From Limnobacter sp. (GTDB lineage Bacteria; Pseudomonadota; Gammaproteobacteria; Burkholderiales; Burkholderiaceae_B): a DNA stretch of 64,000 bases. Where the stretch lies: the NCBI GenBank assembly GCA_029866125.1, contig JARWZZ010000007.1, positions 248,001-312,000 on the forward strand, in the 5' to 3' direction. Position numbers and translations under genes: made by a program. This document shows, in pieces, positions 55,464-64,000 of this stretch; the stretch's first letter is position 1; each line of letters begins with the position of its first letter. The notes below the pieces were generated by a model. It saw only the letters and a list, made by a program, of their open reading frames with translations, did no database searches and was not told the DNA's origin.

Positions 55464-58400
55464 TTAAACCAATTGCTTGAACAAATTTTTCATGAACTGA
55501 ACTCGCTCGGGCACGGCGGGTATGCTGCGATTGATGCGCAGCTTGTCCGGGCCAGCCAACTTCATGTCTTTTTCTTTTTGAATCATGAGGATGATTTTAC
55601 CCGGGTCTACTTTGGGCTTTTGCTCAAAAAGTATCACGGTGGCATCGCTTGAGCTGTCAATCTTTTGAATACCCAAATCCCGTGCAATCAGCCGCAGGCG
55701 GTGGGTTTCCAGCAGGGTCTTGGCTGCGTCGGGCAGCTTGCCAAAGCGGTCAATCAGTTCTTCCTGCACGTAGGCAATGCTGTCTGGGTCTTCGCAACTG
55801 GCCAGGCGTTTGTACAAGGTTAGGCGCTCATGCACATCGCCGCAATAATCTTCAGGCAGCAGGGCGGGGCTGTGCAGGTTGATTTCCACTGTGGCGTTCA
55901 AAGGTGAGGTCAAGTCTGGCTCCTCGCCCCGGCGCAAGCTGCGTACGGCATGGTTCAGCATGTCGGTGTACATCTGGAAGCCCACTTCGTGCACATTCCC
56001 GCTTTGGTTGGCGCCCAGTACCTCGCCGGCACCCCGAATTTCCAAGTCATGCATGGCCAGGTAAAAGCCGGAGCCCAAGTCTTCCATCATGGTGATGGCT
56101 TCTAGGCGGCGCTCTGCGGATTTGCTGAGGCCTTCCTCGTTGTTGACCATGAGGTAAGCATAGGCTTGATGGTGGGAGCGTCCCACACGACCGCGCAACT
56201 GGTGCAATTGGGCCAAGCCGAATTTGTCGGCACGGTGAATCACAATGGTGTTGGCGCTGGGTACGTCAATACCCGTTTCAATGATGGTGGTGCACAGCAA
56301 CACGTTGAAGCGCTGTTGGTAAAAGTCGCGCATCACGCGTTCAAGGTCCCGCTCGCCCATTTGCCCGTGGGCAATGCCAATGCGCGCCTCGGGGATCACT
56401 CGCTCCAAGGCCTCACGTCGGTTTTCAATGGTGTCAACTTCGTTGTGCAGATAGTACACCTGCCCGCCGCGTTTCAGTTCTCGCAGCACGGCTTCACGAA
56501 TGACGGAGTCTGTTTCTCGGCGTACAAAAGTTTTGATGCTTAAGCGGCGTTGGGGGGCAGTTGCAATGACGGAAAAGTCGCGTATGCCTTCCATGCTCAT
56601 GGCCAGCGTTCGTGGAATTGGGGTGGCTGTGAGTGTAAGCACATCCACCTCGGCACGCAGGTTTTTCAAGCCTTCTTTTTGGCGCACGCCAAAGCGGTGT
56701 TCTTCGTCAATAATCACCAGCCCCAAGCGGGAGAATTCCACATCGGGCGACAACACCTTGTGCGTGCCGATAATGATGTCAGCCTTGCCGGTGTTAATCA
56801 GTTCAATGGCTTCTTTGATTTCCTTGGTGGATTTGAAGCGTGACAGCTCGACCACTTTAACTGGCCAATCTGAAAACCGGTCTGAGAAGGTCTGAAAATG
56901 CTGTTCAGCCAACAGGGTGGTTGGGGCCAGCAACACCACTTGCTTGCCATCCATCACGCTGACAAAAGCAGCCCGTAAAGCCACTTCGGTTTTACCAAAA
57001 CCTACGTCGCCACACACCAAGCGGTCCATGGGGCGCGGGCTTGTCATGTCCGCAATGACTGCGTTGATGGCCGCGGCTTGGTCTGGCGTTTCATCAAAGC
57101 CAAATTTTTCTACGAATGCACCGTAGTCGTCCGCATTCAGTTTGAATTCATAACCTTTACGCAGGGCGCGGCGGGCATACAGGTTTAGCAATTCCGCAGC
57201 GGTGTCGCGCACCATCTTGGCGGCTTTGTTTTTGGCCTTTTCCCACTGGCCAGAACCCAAGGCGTGCACAGGTGCGTTTTCGGGGTCTGCGCCGCTGTAG
57301 CGGGCAATCACATGCAGCTGGGAGACTGGCACAAACAGGTTGGTGCCGTTGGCGTATTCCAAGTGTAAAAATTCGGATGGGCCTTCGCCCAAATCCATGG
57401 AGTTCAAACCTTTGTACCGCCCAATGCCGTGCTGTTGGTGCACCACTGGGTCGCCGATTTTAAGCTCGGACAAGTCCCGCACCATGCTTTCAATGTTGCT
57501 GGTGCGTTCTTGTTGGCGGCGGCCACCCCGTTTTTTGGGGGACAGTGAAAACAGCTCGGTTTCGGTAACAAACGCCACTTGGGCAAGCTGCACTTGCTCG
57601 CTGCCCACACCTTGACGCTTGTAAATGGCAAAGCCAGTGTCCAACGGGGCTGTGGTCAAGATGAAAGGATCTTCCTCCAGCAGCGCCATGGTGAGGTTTT
57701 CGGCTTGGCTGGGTTTTAAGCCATGCTCATTGAAATACTGCAGCAAAGTCTCGCGGCGGCCGTCTGAGGGCGCGGCCACAATCACTTTGTTGAAGGAAAC
57801 ATCGCCTTTGCGATTTAACAGGTCTTTGAGTTTGTGCAGTGGATTTTCGGCCCGGCGCTCCACGGCCAAATCGGGCAGGGCGGTACCAAAATACTCGGGT
57901 ACCAGCGCATTGCGTGCATCGGATAAATTGATGCGGGCTGCATCATCAAAGGTTTTGAAAAATTCGTCTGCCCTTAGGTACAACTGGAACGGCGGAAGGA
58001 TAGGTTTCTGATTGTCTTTGCTCAGGAAGTCGTAGCGGGACTGGGTTTCTTTCCAAAAAGTTTGGACAGCCTCGTCCACGCCGCCGTGCATAATCATCAC
58101 CAATGGCCGGCCAGCAGGCAGGTACTCATTCAACGTGGCGGTGCCTTCGAAAAACAGCGGTAAATAGTATTCAATACCTGCTGAGGCCACGCCGTTGCCC
58201 ATGTCGCGGTAAATGCCGACTTTGGAAGGGTCGCCTTCAAAAAAGTCGCGCCAGCGGCTGCGGAAGTTTTGGCGGGACTGCTCATCCATGGGGTATTCGC
58301 GGCCTGGCAGCAAACGCATTTCTTTGACCGGGTACAGGCTGCGCTGGGTGTCTACGTCAAATGTTTTGATGGACTCAATTTCATCATCAAACAAATCCAG

Positions 58401-58955
58401 CCGGTAAGGCACAACTGAGCCAGTGGGGAAAAGGTCGATAATCCCCCCACGTATGCAGTATTCACCCGGTGTCATCACTTGGGACACATGGGTATAACCC
58501 GCCAAAGTGAGTTGAGTGCGCAGCTTTTGCTCGTTGAGCTTGTCGCCTGTCTTAAAAAAGAAGGTGGAACCTGCCAAAAACGAGGGGGGGGCCAAACGCT
58601 GAATGGCCGTGGAAGCAGACACCACCAACACATCCAGATCGCCTTGCTGCAATTGATACAAGGTGGCCAAACGCTCAGACACCAAATCCTGATGGGCTGA
58701 CAAATTGTCGTAAGGCAATGTTTCCCAGTCAGGCAGGTAATGTACTTTGAGCTCGGGGCTAAACTGCCGTATTTCATCTTGCAGGCGTGTTGCATCATGC
58801 GGGTTTGCGCAGACCAGCAGGGTGAGTTTATTGCCAGACATGCCCTGATGAGCAATTTGGGCCAACAAAAAGGCGTCCGCGCTACCCGGTGGATGGGCCA
58901 AGCTGAGCTTGTGGCCGGGTGCAACGTCAAAAGAGGCAGTAAAATGTGAAAACAT
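55464..58955 (-). CDS. mfd: Transcription-repair coupling factor Mfd
   Basis: 1163 residues. The N-terminal UvrB-homology modules come first, then the RNA polymerase-interacting CarD-like domain (GDPVVHQQHGIGRYKGL). The RecG-like translocase has Walker A GDVGFGKTEVALRAAF and DEEH box IIDEEHRFGVRQKE, with LRGRVGRS downstream. The TRCF C-terminal domain closes the protein. Mfd removes stalled RNA polymerase at lesions and recruits UvrA. Length matches E. coli (1148). Its start is 53 bases from the divergent ispD start. Confidence 0.96.
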   Translation of the reverse strand: MFSHFTASFDVAPGHKLSLAHPPGSADAFLLAQIAHQGMSGNKLTLLVCANPHDATRLQDEIRQFSPELKVHYLPDWETLPYDNLSAHQDLVSERLATLYQLQQGDLDVLVVSASTAIQRLAPPSFLAGSTFFFKTGDKLNEQKLRTQLTLAGYTHVSQVMTPGEYCIRGGIIDLFPTGSVVPYRLDLFDDEIESIKTFDVDTQRSLYPVKEMRLLPGREYPMDEQSRQNFRSRWRDFFEGDPSKVGIYRDMGNGVASAGIEYYLPLFFEGTATLNEYLPAGRPLVMIMHGGVDEAVQTFWKETQSRYDFLSKDNQKPILPPFQLYLRADEFFKTFDDAARINLSDARNALVPEYFGTALPDLAVERRAENPLHKLKDLLNRKGDVSFNKVIVAAPSDGRRETLLQYFNEHGLKPSQAENLTMALLEEDPFILTTAPLDTGFAIYKRQGVGSEQVQLAQVAFVTETELFSLSPKKRGGRRQQERTSNIESMVRDLSELKIGDPVVHQQHGIGRYKGLNSMDLGEGPSEFLHLEYANGTNLFVPVSQLHVIARYSGADPENAPVHALGSGQWEKAKNKAAKMVRDTAAELLNLYARRALRKGYEFKLNADDYGAFVEKFGFDETPDQAAAINAVIADMTSPRPMDRLVCGDVGFGKTEVALRAAFVSVMDGKQVVLLAPTTLLAEQHFQTFSDRFSDWPVKVVELSRFKSTKEIKEAIELINTGKADIIIGTHKVLSPDVEFSRLGLVIIDEEHRFGVRQKEGLKNLRAEVDVLTLTATPIPRTLAMSMEGIRDFSVIATAPQRRLSIKTFVRRETDSVIREAVLRELKRGGQVYYLHNEVDTIENRREALERVIPEARIGIAHGQMGERDLERVMRDFYQQRFNVLLCTTIIETGIDVPSANTIVIHRADKFGLAQLHQLRGRVGRSHHQAYAYLMVNNEEGLSKSAERRLEAITMMEDLGSGFYLAMHDLEIRGAGEVLGANQSGNVHEVGFQMYTDMLNHAVRSLRRGEEPDLTSPLNATVEINLHSPALLPEDYCGDVHERLTLYKRLASCEDPDSIAYVQEELIDRFGKLPDAAKTLLETHRLRLIARDLGIQKIDSSSDATVILFEQKPKVDPGKIILMIQKEKDMKLAGPDKLRINRSIPAVPERVQFMKNLFKQLV

Positions 58956-59008
58956 GGGCGGTATTATACGGCCCCTTCTGCATGATTAGGATTTTAGGAT
59001 TTCGAGCG

Positions 59009-59764
59009 ATGCCATCTCAGGCGAATAAAAAACCAAATTACATTGGACTGGTGCCAGCAGGTGGGGCTGGCCAGCGTTTTGGTGGCCCAGTGCCCAAACA
59101 ATACGCATCTTTGGGTGCGGCTCGGGTGATTGAGCACAGCGTTCAAGCTTTGTTGGCGGACGAGCGTGTGGCCCGTGTGTATGTGGTGGTGTCTGAAAAT
59201 GATGAGCTGGCAGAAGTGCTGTTTGAGGGCAAACCCCAGGTCAAAATTCTGAAGCTGGCAGGTAAAGAGCGTGTAAACACCGTGTTGAATGCGCTTAACC
59301 ACCTGATTGAAAACATGTTGATCAATGACACGGACTGGGTACTTGTGCATGATGCTGCACGGCCCGGGCTGGCGTTGGATGATTTGACCCGGTTGATTGA
59401 TGTGGCGTCTGAACATGTGGCGGGTGGCCTTTTGGCATTGCAAATGCCCGATACGCTGAAAAAAGCGGAAACGACCGAAGAGGGGGAGGTGATCTCTCGC
59501 ACCACGGTATCCCGTGAGGGTATTTGGGCTGCGCAAACGCCGCAGATGTTCCGCGCACAGGCCTTGAGTTTGGCGTTGACTGAGTGTTTGTACAAAGGCA
59601 TGGCGGTGACGGACGAAGCCAGTGCGATTGAGGCCATGGGCATTAGCCCCTTGCTGATTGAGGGCCGCCTTGAAAACATGAAAATTACCCGTCCAAATGA
59701 TTTGTCCTTGGTGGCGCGGTTGATGGGTATTGGAATAACAGTTCCCGGAGCCCGAAATGAATGA
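59009..59764 (+). CDS. ispD: 2-C-methyl-D-erythritol 4-phosphate cytidylyltransferase
   Basis: 251 residues; third step of the MEP isoprenoid pathway. The nucleotide-binding [10 protein letters not shown] and PKQY are at the N-terminus, followed by [10 protein letters not shown] and [12 protein letters not shown] start at the ATG at 59009 ([11 protein letters not shown]). The frame is open to 58946, but that would overlap mfd and add 21 residues without homology. Its stop overlaps the ispF start by eight bases. Confidence 0.95.
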   Translation: MPSQANKKPNYIGLVPAGGAGQRFGGPVPKQYASLGAARVIEHSVQALLADERVARVYVVVSENDELAEVLFEGKPQVKILKLAGKERVNTVLNALNHLIENMLINDTDWVLVHDAARPGLALDDLTRLIDVASEHVAGGLLALQMPDTLKKAETTEEGEVISRTTVSREGIWAAQTPQMFRAQALSLALTECLYKGMAVTDEASAIEAMGISPLLIEGRLENMKITRPNDLSLVARLMGIGITVPGARNE

Positions 59765-60251
59765 GCTTCACAACCTGAGGGTCGGGCAGGGCTATGATGT
59801 ACACCGCTTGGTGGAAGGGCGAAAGCTGATTTTAGGTGGCGTGGAAATTGAATCCCCAGTGGGTTTGCTGGGCCACTCTGATGCGGATGCCTTGCTGCAT
59901 GCCATTACTGACGCCATTTTAGGGGCTTGTGGGCAAGGCGACATTGGTCGGCATTTTTCAGATTCCGACCCCATTTATGAAGGCGCGGACAGTGCTGTGC
60001 TGCTTCAAAAAACTTTGGCTTTGACTCAAAGTTTGGGTTTTACCCTGATTAACGTAGACAGCACGGTGATTTGCCAAAGTCCAAAATTGAGCCCTGTGAT
60101 GGCGCAAATGCATCAGCGTCTGGCTGAGATTTGCAATTTGCCAATGGGGCAGGTCAACATCAAGGCCAAAACCAACGAGAAATTGGGTTATTTAGGCCGG
60201 CAAGAGGCCATTGAGGCCCAAGCGGTGGTGTTGATGGTGAAGGGGAAGTAG
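59757..60251 (+). CDS. ispF: 2-C-methyl-D-erythritol 2,4-cyclodiphosphate synthase
   Basis: 164 residues; fifth step of the MEP pathway. The zinc ligands are in GQGYDVHRL (Asp and His). [20 protein letters not shown] and [11 protein letters not shown] are family signatures. The start overlaps the ispD end and the stop shares a base with the next GTG, so ispD-ispF-tsaB are translationally coupled. Confidence 0.96.
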   Translation: MNELHNLRVGQGYDVHRLVEGRKLILGGVEIESPVGLLGHSDADALLHAITDAILGACGQGDIGRHFSDSDPIYEGADSAVLLQKTLALTQSLGFTLINVDSTVICQSPKLSPVMAQMHQRLAEICNLPMGQVNIKAKTNEKLGYLGRQEAIEAQAVVLMVKGK

Positions 60252-61063
60252 TGTTAGCGCAGTCTGAAGTTCAGCCCTTTGTTTTAGGAATTTCCACCAG
60301 CGCCGGGATTGCGCAGGTGTGTGCTTTGGCTTTGCCACCAACCCCGGTTGTGCACTGGTCTCAATGGCCGGATATTCCTATTCATTTTGAGTTTGAGATC
60401 ACAGACTACAAACAACAATCATTGCAGCTTCTGCCCCTTTTGCTGGAACACATGGCCCAGGCTGATGTGACGGGTGAGGGCTGTAAAGGCATTGCTTGCA
60501 ACATTGGCCCCGGTGGCTTTACCAGCTTAAGGACCGCTTGCGGCGTGGCACAGGGCTTGGCCACCGCATGGGCTTGTGGGGTTTTGCCCGTTAGCAGTTT
60601 TGAGTGCATGGCGGCTGAATTTGCTTTACAGGGTGGGGATTTGGCTCAGCCTTTGGCCTGTTACATGGATGCGCGCCTGCAAGAATTTTATGCCGCAGTC
60701 TTGGCTTGGGCGCCCGTTCAATCCAATTCATCTGGTTTTGAAATGCTGCGTAATCCCTGCCAAATCAAGGCGAATGGGGCTGAAGTGCAGTTGTTTTCTG
60801 AGTCGCAACCCTCATTGCCAGTACCCCCCTTAAAATTGATTGATCAAGCCGCCTGCACAATTCTGCAAGGCCAGGGTGAGGGCCATGCTGACGTGGACTG
60901 GCAGGTGGTTAGCCCGAGTGCACGGGGGCTAGCCGTGTTAGGCGTTTTGGCTGCACAGGCAGGTAAGCTCCAAGAGCCATTTGTACTGCAGCCCCTGTAT
61001 GTGAGGGAAAAAGTGGCCCAAACCACTTCGGAAAGATTGGCGGCGCGAGATGTCGGTATTTAG
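60251..61063 (+). CDS. tsaB: tRNA threonylcarbamoyladenosine biosynthesis protein TsaB
   Basis: 270 residues of the ASKHA-fold TsaB family, the dimerising partner of TsaD in forming t6A37 in tRNAs reading ANN codons. Family marks are LGISTSAG near the start and GPGGFTSLRTACGVAQGLA. It is somewhat longer than E. coli TsaB (231). The GTG start uses the last base of the ispF stop. Its end overlaps rimI by 14 bases, and the tsaB-rimI pairing is common. Confidence 0.92.
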   Translation: MLAQSEVQPFVLGISTSAGIAQVCALALPPTPVVHWSQWPDIPIHFEFEITDYKQQSLQLLPLLLEHMAQADVTGEGCKGIACNIGPGGFTSLRTACGVAQGLATAWACGVLPVSSFECMAAEFALQGGDLAQPLACYMDARLQEFYAAVLAWAPVQSNSSGFEMLRNPCQIKANGAEVQLFSESQPSLPVPPLKLIDQAACTILQGQGEGHADVDWQVVSPSARGLAVLGVLAAQAGKLQEPFVLQPLYVREKVAQTTSERLAARDVGI

Positions 61064-61508
61064 TATTCGCCCAATGAGTGAAACCGATGTGGCTGCTGTG
61101 TGTTTGGTTGAGCAGCAGATCTACGAGTTTCCGTGGACCCAAAAGAATTTCATTGATTCCATTCAAGCCGGTTATGAGGCCCATTGCATGTGGATCGACT
61201 ATTCGCTGGCAGGGTACGTCATCATGATGCCTGTGCTGGACGAGTACCATTTGCTGAATATTTCAATACGCGCTGATTTGCAGGGGCAGGGCATGGGGAG
61301 GCAGCTGCTTCAATGGGGCATTGGGCGAGGGCGCTCCGCAGGCATGCAGGGTATGCTGCTGGAGGTACGTCCTACCAATGAATCTGCCCGCAGCCTTTAC
61401 GAATCTGAAGGCTTTAAATTGGTGGGCACGCGTAAAAACTATTACCCCAGTAAAGACGGTCGTGAAGATGCGCTGGTGCTTTTCAAACGTTTTCAACAGA
61501 TGCTCTAG
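61050..61508 (+). CDS. rimI: Ribosomal-protein-alanine N-acetyltransferase RimI
   Basis: A 152-residue GNAT acetyltransferase. The acetyl-CoA loop is seen in ISIRADLQGQGMGRQLLQW, then LEVRPTNESARSLYESEGF and RKNYYP, all typical of RimI, which acetylates the N-terminal Ala of S18. Overlap with tsaB by 14 bases indicates coupling. Confidence 0.93.
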   Translation: MSVFSIRPMSETDVAAVCLVEQQIYEFPWTQKNFIDSIQAGYEAHCMWIDYSLAGYVIMMPVLDEYHLLNISIRADLQGQGMGRQLLQWGIGRGRSAGMQGMLLEVRPTNESARSLYESEGFKLVGTRKNYYPSKDGREDALVLFKRFQQML

Positions 61509-61517
61509 GAACCCTCA

Positions 61518-62276
61518 GTGAGTGATTCAACAAACAATGCAGTGAATGAGTCCAAACTGTTTCAGGTCATGGGTTTGGGGCCGCTTTGGGAGCCAAGGGA
61601 TGGCAACGCTCAAGGCCCTCAGCAGCCTGTGGCGATTGACGGTGGGCCCCCATCGAATGAGTCATCAGCAGGTGAATTATCTGTGGAAGGGTTACAAGAG
61701 GTGAAGTCCTCACTACCCACGCTGGAGGAACTTGCCATTCAAGTGTCATCCTGCCAAGCCTGTGGATTGTGCAAAACCCGCAAGCAAACCGTGTTCTCGG
61801 CTGGCGTTGCTCGAAGTGATTTGATGGTCATTGGCGAAGCCCCGGGCGCAGATGAGGACGCACAAGGTGAGCCATTTGTGGGCCGCGCAGGCCAGTTGTT
61901 GGACAAAATGCTAAAGGCCGTGGATCGCAGCCGAAGCCAGAATGTGTACATTGCCAATGTGCTGAAATGCAGGCCACCGGGCAACCGAAACCCCGAACCG
62001 GCAGAAATTGCCAGTTGTTCGCCTTATTTGATGCAACAAATTGAGCTGAGCAAACCCAAAGCTTTGTTACTGGTCGGCAGTTTTGCGATACGTACGCTTT
62101 TGAACACTCAAGACGCCGTGGGTAAAGTCAGAGGGCGTGTGCACCAGGTGCAGGTGGGCGGTATAACCCTACCCACTGTTGCAAGTTACCACCCTGCTTA
62201 CCTGTTGCGTAACCCAGTGGAAAAGCGAAAGTCTTGGGAGGACTTGCAGTTGCTTCAGTCTTTATTGAAGGCTTGA
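61518..62276 (+). CDS. Family 4 uracil-DNA glycosylase
   Basis: 252 residues. The catalytic fold has [20 protein letters not shown] (motif A) and SYHPAYLLR (motif C). Cys in [12 protein letters not shown] and further ones in NVLKCRPPG and IASCSPYL fit the [4Fe-4S] cluster of family 4 enzymes. It removes uracil from DNA for base-excision repair. About 75 residues at the N-terminus are variable. The start is GTG, nine bases after rimI, so it likely belongs to the same operon. Confidence 0.92.
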   Translation: MSDSTNNAVNESKLFQVMGLGPLWEPRDGNAQGPQQPVAIDGGPPSNESSAGELSVEGLQEVKSSLPTLEELAIQVSSCQACGLCKTRKQTVFSAGVARSDLMVIGEAPGADEDAQGEPFVGRAGQLLDKMLKAVDRSRSQNVYIANVLKCRPPGNRNPEPAEIASCSPYLMQQIELSKPKALLLVGSFAIRTLLNTQDAVGKVRGRVHQVQVGGITLPTVASYHPAYLLRNPVEKRKSWEDLQLLQSLLKA

Positions 62277-62303
62277 TGGGTTGAATAAGCTCAGTGAGAC
62301 AAC

Positions 62304-63581
62304 TCAGTGCACCACACCCACTGGCTTTTCTTCGCCAATCAAGGATTCCACGTTGTACATGCGCTGATTGTAACGGTGGCGCAAAATCATCAAAAACATG
62401 GACGCCATCACAAAGAATCCAAACAACAGGATTACGTCGTTCACATGCACGTCTAAGCTGATCAGCACAGCATAAAGGCCCAACATCACAAGTACAGAAA
62501 TATTCTCATTGAAATTTTGAATGGCAATCGAACGGCCAGCCGACATCAACACATGTCCGCGGTGCTGCAGTAGCGCGTTCATCGGCACCACAAAAAAGCC
62601 ACTCAAAGCTCCAATGACTACAATCAGCATGTAAGCCATGTTCAACTCGTTCACCAACGTCATCATCATGGTGACGGCGCCCATTGCAATCCCCATGGGC
62701 AACACCAGCATCGACTTTTTAAGTGGAATGTATCTGGCGGCAACAATTGCACCGCCCGCCACGCCAAAAGCACACACGCCTTGCAAAATAGCACCTTTGT
62801 CCAAAGACAAATCCAAGGCCACCGAAGCCCATTTCAAAACAATAAATTGCAGCGTTGCCCCAGCACCCCAAAACAGCGTGGTTACACCGAGGGAAATTTG
62901 CCCTAAGCGGTCAGACCATAGTTTTTTCACGCAGCCGTAGAAGTTGCGGGTCATGATGATGGGGTGGTTCAGTTGGGATTCGTATTTCGCGCCGGTTAGC
63001 GGTATACGCAAGTTGAAAATGGCTGCGATTACATAGCCCAGTGCAATCACCAAAATTGCGGCTTCGGCTGGGGTGTCCAAGCGTGGAGTAATGCCCGGAA
63101 TATGTAGTTTCATCAGGTACTCGGCTGTGCCGGGCGCAATCAGAATACCACCAACCACCGTGCCCATAATGATGGACATCACGGTCAAACCCTCAATCCA
63201 GCCATTGGCCTCCACCAATTTGTCATGGGGCAATAACTCAGTCAGGATACCGTACTTTGCTGGCGAATAAGCCGCAGCACCAAGCCCCACAACGGCGTAA
63301 GCCAACAGCGGGTGGCTTCCAGCAAACATCATCAGGCAACCACCAATCTTGATGGTGTTGGTGACAAACATCACCCGCCCTTTGGGAAAGGTGTCAGCAA
63401 ATGCACCTACAAACGGCGCAAGTATGACATAAGACACCACGAAAAAAAGCTTCAATAGCGGGGTCATCCACTCAGGGGAATGAAGCTGGAATAGGAGTGC
63501 GATGGCCGCGATGAGCAGCGCATTGTCAGCCAGCGACGAAAAAAATTGCGCCGCCATAATGGTGTAGAAGCCGGGTTTCAT
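62304..63581 (-). CDS. lplT: Lysophospholipid transporter LplT (MFS)
   Basis: A 425-residue major-facilitator protein with about 12 membrane helices. MAAQFFSSLADNALLIAAIA and VGAFADTFPKGRVMF (the MFS loop motif) are near the N-terminus. LplT flips lysophospholipids, especially lyso-PE, across the inner membrane for reacylation; the usual partner Aas is not in the window. The gene is convergent with udg (27 bases between) and divergent from alr, a neighbour order common in betaproteobacteria. Confidence 0.9.
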   Translation of the reverse strand: MKPGFYTIMAAQFFSSLADNALLIAAIALLFQLHSPEWMTPLLKLFFVVSYVILAPFVGAFADTFPKGRVMFVTNTIKIGGCLMMFAGSHPLLAYAVVGLGAAAYSPAKYGILTELLPHDKLVEANGWIEGLTVMSIIMGTVVGGILIAPGTAEYLMKLHIPGITPRLDTPAEAAILVIALGYVIAAIFNLRIPLTGAKYESQLNHPIIMTRNFYGCVKKLWSDRLGQISLGVTTLFWGAGATLQFIVLKWASVALDLSLDKGAILQGVCAFGVAGGAIVAARYIPLKKSMLVLPMGIAMGAVTMMMTLVNELNMAYMLIVVIGALSGFFVVPMNALLQHRGHVLMSAGRSIAIQNFNENISVLVMLGLYAVLISLDVHVNDVILLFGFFVMASMFLMILRHRYNQRMYNVESLIGEEKPVGVVH

Positions 63582-63725
63582 GCGATGGTTAATCGGGTGC
63601 TTGCAGTAATTTGGGCACCTCGTTTTGTCGACTCGTTGAATGCTATGGAGCCGTTATATCATATCCAGACGGCAAGAATATAAAGCATTGCCAATTCACC
63701 CCTTGTCTCATTGATTAACAATTAC

Positions 63726-64000
63726 ATGTCCCGACCTATCCGAGCCATCATCTGTAAGTCTGCTTTGGCTCACAACATCCAGCTGATTCAATCCAGAAAC
63801 CCCGATAAACACTGCATGGCGGTGGTGAAGGCCGACGCCTACGGCCATCGGTTAAATGCAGTCATTGATGGGCTCAAGCCTGCAGATGGTTTGGCCATCC
63901 TCGAAATTCACAAGGCTGTGGAGCTGCGGCAACTGGGTTGGACAAAGCCCATCCTGTTGCTGGAAGGCTTGTTTCATCTTGATGACTTCAAGTTGGCGAT
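63726..64000 (+). CDS. alr: Alanine racemase (start only; runs off the right edge)
   Basis: The first 91 codons are visible. MSRPIRAIICKSALAHNIQL and VVKADAYGHR identify a PLP-dependent alanine racemase; Lys35 is the residue that forms the Schiff base. It makes D-alanine for peptidoglycan. The C-terminal domain with the catalytic Tyr is outside the window. The ATG at 63726 follows a 144-base gap shared with divergent lplT. Confidence 0.92.
   Translation, partial: MSRPIRAIICKSALAHNIQLIQSRNPDKHCMAVVKADAYGHRLNAVIDGLKPADGLAILEIHKAVELRQLGWTKPILLLEGLFHLDDFKLA

Noticed and set aside
58946-59008. N-terminal extension of ispD overlapping mfd
   Set aside because: The extra residues have no homology and the ATG at 59009 fits the family start.

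Overview
The window looks like a chromosomal segment of a betaproteobacterium of the order Burkholderiales, most like Limnobacter. The reasons are the gene content and order (prp cluster with acnD/prpF, mdh next to a CitE-like lyase, gntR-sdhCDAB-sdhE-gltA, odhAB-lpd-zapE, phaCAB-phaR, rimO, bktB), a structured leader before odhA that matches the Burkholderiales sucA RNA context, and a moderate GC content. The genus is an inference. I saw no rRNA or tRNA genes, CRISPR array, prophage or intact insertion sequence.

Layout. 1-1901: a divergent phosphoenolpyruvate carboxylase-like gene that runs off the left edge. 2259-10297: the 2-methylcitrate cycle, prpB-prpC-acnD-prpF (minus), with the activator prpR divergent and a clear sigma-54 promoter between them. 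10298-19776: an accessory stretch with a decayed DUF1428 gene, DUF1330- and DUF1801-like genes, a membrane protein with a tetrapeptide repeat, a PhoD-like phosphatase, a small secreted protein, a Rossmann-fold pseudogene and a 994-residue ankyrin-repeat protein. 19763-27903: TCA-cycle block (CitE-like lyase, mdh, GntR regulator, sdhCDAB, sdhE, gltA). 27980-30610: an unusual CheW protein with two Cache-type sensor halves and no membrane segment. 30859-36605: the structured leader and the 2-oxoglutarate dehydrogenase complex. 36718-46373: housekeeping genes (zapE, tex, yoaA, bamD, rluD, pgeF). 46661-53873: polyhydroxyalkanoate synthesis (phaC, phaA, phaB, phaR, then rimO and the second thiolase bktB). 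53975-54553: a serine-rich orphan gene behind a large inverted repeat. 54557-64000: serB, mfd, ispD, ispF, tsaB, rimI, udg, lplT and the start of alr.

How it works together. The segment centres on acetyl-CoA and propionyl-CoA. The prp genes send propionyl-CoA to pyruvate and succinate; sdh, mdh, gltA and odhAB-lpd form most of the TCA cycle; phaCAB stores surplus acetyl-CoA, and bktB could make C5 monomers from propionyl-CoA. Regulation visible in the DNA includes PrpR/sigma-54 at prp, a leader RNA at odhA, an intrinsic terminator inside the sdhB-sdhE interval, a gltA terminator buried in the convergent gene, and PhaR-operator-like repeats at phaC and before phaR.

The least explained parts are the PEPC-like protein with a Ser/Pro-rich insertion and an Arg where the catalytic Lys is expected, the ankyrin protein, the soluble double-Cache CheW protein, and the serine-rich orphan with its inverted-repeat leader.
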